From Thermomonas carbonis (GTDB taxonomy: Bacteria > Pseudomonadota > Gammaproteobacteria > Xanthomonadales > Xanthomonadaceae): a stretch of DNA of 64,000 nt. Location: NCBI RefSeq assembly GCF_014396975.1, contig NZ_CP060719.1, forward strand, positions 2,514,001 to 2,578,000, read 5' to 3'. Made by a program: the position numbers and the translations under genes. Shown here piece after piece: positions 60,061-64,000 of the stretch. Within the stretch, counting starts at the first letter, position 1. Each line of letters starts with the position of its first letter. The notes under the pieces were generated by a model. It did not search any database. It was not told the DNA's origin and saw only the letters and a program-made list of their open reading frames with translations.

Positions 60061-60632
60061 GTGGCTGGCTCTATGAGAGTGAATCGCACGCCTGCTGCGG
60101 AGAGGTCAGCTGGTGTTAGCCAAAGGATTGATTTGTGGGGAATCTGGCGGGCCTTGGCAATCAAAGACTCCGAAAAGCCAGCGTGGCGCAACATGTCGTC
60201 AGAAATCTTCTGCCTGGCCGGTGCGGCCACAAGCTCCAACGGTCCTGGAGCCTCCTTCCTTGGTCGTCCTGCGTGGAGCCCGAGACGTGCACTGGAGGTC
60301 AGTTCACGATGATCCGCTGCGGCCCAGAGATGAACGCATGCACTTGCACATTTACCCGCGACGCGCACAGCAATACTGTGTTCGTTGAGCAGTCGCGCAG
60401 CTCCCTTTGCTTCGAGTGTGAGTCCACCTGGACTCTCGATGTAGACACGTTTAATTTTTGGATTCTCCGCAATCTTGCGGCGAAGTTCTTCCTCAAATCC
60501 ATCGGTAATTCGACCGAGCACCATGAAATGCCCGAGTCGTTCGATCGGGGCAATTCGGAATTGCGGCGCAGGTGCGGAGCCGCTGGATGCTAGCAGTGCC
60601 AACAAAATTGCGAGGGTCTTCAAGCCTGCCAC
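60057..60632 (-). CDS. Periplasmic ClpP-like protein (COG3904 type), cassette 99
   Basis: 191 aa from GTG 60632 (or TTG 60623) with a signal peptide. RVYIESPGGLTLEAKGAARLL, GKCASACVHLWAAAD and LGLHAG match the crotonase/ClpP fold; the Ser in CASAC is the likely nucleophile. Stop TAA from attC 99. Confidence 0.8.
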   Translation of the reverse strand: MAGLKTLAILLALLASSGSAPAPQFRIAPIERLGHFMVLGRITDGFEEELRRKIAENPKIKRVYIESPGGLTLEAKGAARLLNEHSIAVRVAGKCASACVHLWAAADHRELTSSARLGLHAGRPRKEAPGPLELVAAPARQKISDDMLRHAGFSESLIAKARQIPHKSILWLTPADLSAAGVRFTLIEPAT

Positions 60633-60633
60633 C

Positions 60634-60734
60634 TAACGCCTGAGTTAAGCCGGACCGCTGCGCGGAACGGCGGAGTGGTATACGTCACCATGCAGCCGAG
60701 CCGCGAAGCGGTCTCGGCTTGAACGAATTGTTAG
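60634..60734 (-). repeat. attC 100, class I
   Basis: Attached to cassette 100. Confidence 0.95.
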
Positions 60735-60742
60735 GCATTGGC

Positions 60743-61189
60743 CTACGCTGTCGGCGAAGCTTCGCGCGGTGTCAGTCGGCGTTGATATTTGTGGTGGCAT
60801 GACGTGCAGATATGAATTCCGTGCTCAACAGGAGCCTCTGCCAGAAGCCGCAATTTGTGCTTGTCGTTCCAGCAGCCCAAGCAATGAGGCGATCCTATCG
60901 CCTTGCCTTGGTCATCCTGAAAGTACATGGCATCTAGATGTCTAACAACTTTATCTTTCGTCTCTATGGCATCAGTCAAGCGAGATATTTCAAGATCCTT
61001 TTCAGCGAGCAGGGTCTGGATCTCGCTGAGTTGAATTTTTGCTTCAGCGAGCGTCCCGACAAGGTCCGCAAGCTTTAGCTTCAATTCGGCCCTTTCGAGT
61101 GAGACGTCACTTTCACGGATGAATTTGACGATGTCAGTTGCTACTTTGAGACTGGACAACGCGCTAGCAATTGATGCGAGATCCGGCAT
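60743..61189 (-). CDS. Coiled-coil protein with C-terminal zinc ribbon, cassette 100
   Basis: 148 aa from ATG 61189 (TTG 61201 possible): a long heptad region (KLKLADLVGTLAEAKIQLSE, LLAEKDLEISRLTDAIETKD), then CLGCW...CTSCHHKY. This layout recurs in phage and mobile-element proteins. Unknown partner. Confidence 0.75.
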   Translation of the reverse strand: MPDLASIASALSSLKVATDIVKFIRESDVSLERAELKLKLADLVGTLAEAKIQLSEIQTLLAEKDLEISRLTDAIETKDKVVRHLDAMYFQDDQGKAIGSPHCLGCWNDKHKLRLLAEAPVEHGIHICTSCHHKYQRRLTPREASPTA

Positions 61190-61205
61190 AACTTTCTCCA
61201 ATGCC

Positions 61206-61307
61206 TAACGCCTGAGTTAAGCCGGACCGATTTGCGGAACGGCGGCGTGCTACACGCTAGCACGCAAGCCGAGCCGCGAAGCGGTCTCGGCTTGAACGAA
61301 TTGTTAG
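61206..61307 (-). repeat. attC 101, class II
   Basis: GATTTGCGG variant of the arm. Attached to cassette 101. Confidence 0.94.
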
Positions 61308-61711
61308 GTCCCGGCTCGTAGTGGGCGATACGCTCTGACCACAAATATAAAAGCGATCCCGAAGCAGATGGCGAGGGGCACCCAGAAGATAGATTTTTCA
61401 GGTTCCGCTACAACGAAAAGAACTCCGGGAAGAATTGAGGTGATGAATGCAAAGACGGGGTTCGCGAAGCGATACCGAAGGCCTAGCCAAAGAAGAGGAG
61501 TTGCGTAGAGCAGCATTGCAGCAAGTACAAACGGGTAGGCGATGAGCGTGGCAGATAGTGCGTCACCTAGAACAATGTCTAGGAGTGGGCGAGGATCACT
61601 TGAGCGGAAAAAGCCCGCAAGTACGCAGATAGAGAGCGCTCCAAGCGGTGGCCCTATCCCTGCGGAAATCCACAACGAGGTCCATGGTTTTTGTGGGACT
61701 CGCGTCAGCAT
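61304..61711 (-). CDS. Four-helix membrane protein, cassette 101
   Basis: 135 aa: four hydrophobic helices with Pro-rich first loop (WISAGIGPPLGALSICVLAG). Stop TAA from attC 101. Unknown. Confidence 0.66.
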   Translation of the reverse strand: MLTRVPQKPWTSLWISAGIGPPLGALSICVLAGFFRSSDPRPLLDIVLGDALSATLIAYPFVLAAMLLYATPLLWLGLRYRFANPVFAFITSILPGVLFVVAEPEKSIFWVPLAICFGIAFIFVVRAYRPLRAGT

Positions 61712-61723
61712 TTGAGCGGGACC

Positions 61724-61824
61724 TAACGCCTGAGTTAAGCCGGACCGCTGCGCGGAACGGCGGAGTGGTACACGTCACCATGCAGCCGAGCCGCGAAGCG
61801 GTCTCGGCTTGAACGAATTGTTAG
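61724..61824 (-). repeat. attC 102, class I
   Basis: Attached to cassette 102. Confidence 0.95.
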
Positions 61825-61827
61825 TCC

Positions 61828-62331
61828 TCAACCGCCACCGCATAGGCGCTCATATCTCGCTTCTGCTGAGCGAATTCTATTCATAGTCCTGTTCGGATCT
61901 TTCAGTACAGAATCACGCTCCATTCGGGCTTGCCCACAAGCGTCTGTGCGCGAAATTGGTTGCGCAGCATCCTGTACTCGACGAGTTGGAGGTGGGCTAA
62001 TCAGCTCGTGTCGCTGCCCGGTCTTTGGATCAATCATTCCGTTTCCTCCACCAGGGACCATGAAATGCTGTTGTCCGGTTGTAACATCCATAACCATTCC
62101 TGGTTGATGCTGGACTTGCTCTCGCCGCACTGGACAAGAAGTGCCGGCGTAGATGTAGCTATCTCCGTTCGGCTTGATGCAGCGAACGTATCCACCGGAA
62201 GAATTCGAGCTATAGCCAGCGCAAGGTGTCTGCTGGTAGACCTTTCCACCGCGTCCGTCCGGGCAGGTGTGAATTTGCGCTTGTGCAGGCAGAGAAAAGA
62301 CGGCTAAGAGGAATGCTAGTGCGAATTTCAT
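61828..62331 (-). CDS. DUF4124-like secreted protein, cassette 102
   Basis: 167 aa: signal peptide (FALAFLLAVFSLPAQAQ), then IHTCPDGRGGKVYQQTPC, the DUF4124 beta-hairpin, and a polar C-terminal half. Confidence 0.75.
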   Translation of the reverse strand: MKFALAFLLAVFSLPAQAQIHTCPDGRGGKVYQQTPCAGYSSNSSGGYVRCIKPNGDSYIYAGTSCPVRREQVQHQPGMVMDVTTGQQHFMVPGGGNGMIDPKTGQRHELISPPPTRRVQDAAQPISRTDACGQARMERDSVLKDPNRTMNRIRSAEARYERLCGGG

Positions 62332-62370
62332 GGCTCTTTCTCCAAGCATTCGAGAACTGTGATTGAGGAC

Positions 62371-62471
62371 TAACGCCTGAGTTAAGCCGGACCGCTGCGC
62401 GGAACGGCGGAGTGGTACACGTCACCATGCAGCCGAGCCGCGAAGCGGTCTCGGCTTGAACGAATTGTTAG
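62371..62471 (-). repeat. attC 103, class I
   Basis: Attached to cassette 103. Confidence 0.95.
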
Positions 62472-62848
62472 CCGTCTCCGAAGTCCGGCAGAGCTTCTGC
62501 AGCTCGCTGGAGTGCAGTGCGTGCCGGGGGATGGCGGCTGGAAATGTACAGGACCACGTCCTTTGGATTGGCGAGGCCGAACGGTCCCATGATCGCAGCG
62601 TGCTCGGGATTTACACAGTCGCTGCGGCCGCACAAACGCATGAAAGTATTGGGAAGGTCTGGGTCGTAGTCAGGGTCACGGTACAGAATCCATGCCGCAA
62701 CGAGTGCCGAGCGAATGCCACCCAAGCCGCCTAACCCAAACGTGCCTGATTTGGCGCCAAGCCATTCCCAGCACGCACCACCATCGGCCTTCCGTACCTT
62801 CCTCTCAAAAAGCTCAAGTCGATAGCTGTGCTCATCTTCAAAGTGCAT
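62468..62848 (-). CDS. Degenerate HNH-fold protein, cassette 103
   Basis: 126 aa: ACWEWLGAKSGTFGLGGLGG, RLCGRSDCVNPEHAAIM matches the HNH frame Cxx-W-G...C..xxCVNPxH, but the catalytic His positions upstream are Ala or Leu. Probably binds nucleic acid without cutting, or is an inactivated nuclease. Stop TAA from attC 103. Confidence 0.65.
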   Translation of the reverse strand: MHFEDEHSYRLELFERKVRKADGGACWEWLGAKSGTFGLGGLGGIRSALVAAWILYRDPDYDPDLPNTFMRLCGRSDCVNPEHAAIMGPFGLANPKDVVLYISSRHPPARTALQRAAEALPDFGDG

Positions 62849-62867
62849 CGAGAACTCCCGAGACGGC

Positions 62868-62968
62868 TAACGCCTGAGTTAAGCCGGACCGCTGCGCGGA
62901 ACGGCGGAGTGGTACACGTCACCATGCAGCCGAGCCGCGAAGCGGTCTCGGCTTGAACGAATTGTTAG
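62868..62968 (-). repeat. attC 104, class I
   Basis: Attached to cassette 104. Confidence 0.95.
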
Positions 62969-63360
62969 AGCCCGGGCCGTTGCGCACGATTGAGCTGCCA
63001 GAACGCCAGGCCCGTCAGTCCGCCAAACAGCGCGGCTGGCACAAACCCCTCTTGCCACGAGAATGGAAGTGCGAACGTCAGCAGCGATGGTGCCGCACCC
63101 GCGATCAAGTAGTGAAAAGGGCTGCTCCAACCTTTGGCGTTGGCAAGCCGTAGGAAAAGCTGCCCGTACGTGAAGATCAAGATGTAGGCGAGCGGCAGAA
63201 AAAGCATGGCCCAAGTGCTGGCGATCCGGGCGACCATTGCAAAGCTGGCGGGTGATGCGGGGAAGGTGGATGTGGTTTGGTAGTAGAGCCACGCCGCGTA
63301 GAACGGTGCGGCGGCACAGATGACGAGTGGACTGATTGCTGCTGCTTTGACTGCCGACAT
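62965..63360 (-). CDS. Four-helix membrane protein, cassette 104
   Basis: 131 aa, four helices; ATG 63360; stop in attC 104. Unknown. Confidence 0.66.
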   Translation of the reverse strand: MSAVKAAAISPLVICAAAPFYAAWLYYQTTSTFPASPASFAMVARIASTWAMLFLPLAYILIFTYGQLFLRLANAKGWSSPFHYLIAGAAPSLLTFALPFSWQEGFVPAALFGGLTGLAFWQLNRAQRPGL

Positions 63361-63376
63361 TATTGATTCCGGGCTC

Positions 63377-63477
63377 TAACGCCTGAGTTAAGCCGGACCG
63401 CTGCGCGGAACGGCGGAGTGGTACACGTCACCATGCAGCCGAGCCGCGAAGCGGTCTCGGCTTGAACGAATTGTTAG
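63377..63477 (-). repeat. attC 105, class I
   Basis: Attached to cassette 105. Confidence 0.95.
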
Positions 63478-63749
63478 GGCGAACCGAGGGTGCCTTGACT
63501 GGCTTGACGAGCATTGTCACGTAGTGCCAAGTCCTTCCCCGTGCCGTAACCGAACACGAGCATGAAGTAGACAAGCCCTAAAGCGCCAACGCCAAGACCA
63601 AGCCCCTTGTTCGTCTTTGCGATCTGCGCGCCAAACGCAAGAAAAGCGCAAGCAAAGAAAAGAGGCGACAGCACAATGCCTGCCAGCACGAATGCCATGG
63701 GAAGAAGCGCGGCAGCAGCGTTTGATGCTTTGAAAGCTTTGAGTTGCAT
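63474..63749 (-). CDS. Membrane protein, cassette 105
   Basis: 91 aa: helices AAAALLPMAFVLAGIVLSPL, FFACAFLAFGAQIAK and GLGVGALGLVYFMLVFGYG; AGGAGAAA precedes ATG 63749. Stop TAA from attC 105. Confidence 0.66.
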   Translation of the reverse strand: MQLKAFKASNAAAALLPMAFVLAGIVLSPLFFACAFLAFGAQIAKTNKGLGLGVGALGLVYFMLVFGYGTGKDLALRDNARQASQGTLGSP

Positions 63750-63766
63750 ATCTTTCTCCTGAGCCC

Positions 63767-63868
63767 TAACGCCTGAGTTAAGCCGGACCGCTGCGCGGCA
63801 CGGCGTGATGGTACACGTCACCATTTAAGCCGAGCCGCGAAGCGGTCTCGGCTTGAACAAATTGTTAG
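63767..63868 (-). repeat. attC 106, class VI
   Basis: GGCTTGAACAAATTG near the right box. Attached to cassette 106, cut by the window. Confidence 0.93.
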
Positions 63869-64000
63869 GCGGCAACTCGTAGACCATTTGAACGGCACCA
63901 GCGACCTCCAAATCTGGCTGGAAGCCCATGCGCGCGTACAGACGCTTGGCGGGGTTGTCGTCGTAGACCCGCAGCTGCAGGCGTTGGAACCCACGCGAGG
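63825..64000 (-). CDS. GNAT-type acetyltransferase C-terminus (5' end beyond window), cassette 106
   Basis: The last 44 native codons read GFQRLQLRVYDDNPAKRLYARMGFQP..., the closing part of a GNAT fold (acetyl-CoA-binding helix and beta bulge). There is no own stop: the frame runs into attC 106 and ends NNLFKPRPLRGSA at 63825. Confidence 0.8.
   Translation of the reverse strand, partial: SRGFQRLQLRVYDDNPAKRLYARMGFQPDLEVAGAVQMVYELPPNNLFKPRPLRGSA

Noticed and set aside
12852..63868. Interpreting the regular repeats as a CRISPR array or as REP elements
   Set aside because: Spacings are about 200-1950 bases with genes between repeats, and the sites have R/L box architecture of attC.

Overview
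The window is a fragment of a high-GC gammaproteobacterial chromosome, most likely from the Xanthomonadaceae/Lysobacteraceae. The evidence is the cytochrome c maturation cluster, a MetX homologue of the type found in that family, genome-repeat palindromes around a CCGGCG core, and attC sites of the Xanthomonas/aadA kind. No tRNA, rRNA or CRISPR array was seen. Taxonomy is inference.

Layout. 1-11519 is ordinary core chromosome: a partial cysteine-dioxygenase-like cupin, a MetX-family acyltransferase, a leftward ccm cluster (ccmA, ccmB, an azurin gene, ccmC, ccmD, ccmE, ccmF, ccmG, ccmH, ccmI), then a rightward aminotransferase and omega-amidase pair. 11646-12784 is a decayed IS3-family element. 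From 12852 to the right edge everything is one giant sedentary chromosomal integron: I count 106 attC sites and 105 complete cassettes plus one cut by the window edge. Cassettes are numbered here from the distal (left) end.

Orientation. In every attC the + strand reads GTTAAGCC...GGCTTGAAC, with one unpaired G, as expected of the recombinogenic bottom strand. The cassettes therefore read leftward (minus strand), and intI/attI must lie beyond 64000. Most cassette genes follow this direction. They start a few bases after the GTTRRRY box and often borrow the TAA of the next attC as stop codon. The two ends of each cassette are mutually complementary for about 5-10 bases.

Content. About 75 cassettes carry an ORF. 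Most encode short membrane proteins, lipoproteins or secreted proteins of unknown role. Eight carry type II toxin-antitoxin pairs (HigBA-like twice, Phd/VapC, YefM/RelE-like, HigBA, BrnTA, ParE/antitoxin, ParDE); three of these pairs (two identical) are inverted and have their own promoter or operator. Others resemble defence or metabolic functions: a PD-(D/E)XK endonuclease-like protein, two proteins with an RNExxH HEPN-type motif, a cN-I type 5'-nucleotidase, a ClpP-like periplasmic protein and an HNH-fold protein lacking its histidines. An IS481-family element with iterated ends sits in cassette 17.

The most unusual signal is a set of about 28 cassettes without a convincing gene. They fall into recurrent families (N1 to N6) whose bodies are conserved at about 185-215 bp. 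N4 and N6 share a central hairpin with an invariant GGGTTTGA loop and compensatory stem changes. N3 has a hairpin in the same CGGAG-stem-CGGAG setting. N2 has a pseudoknot-capable core. One attC subclass (class IV, 15 copies) occurs only with these gene-less cassettes, while the commonest subclass (class I, 42 copies) occurs only with gene-bearing ones.
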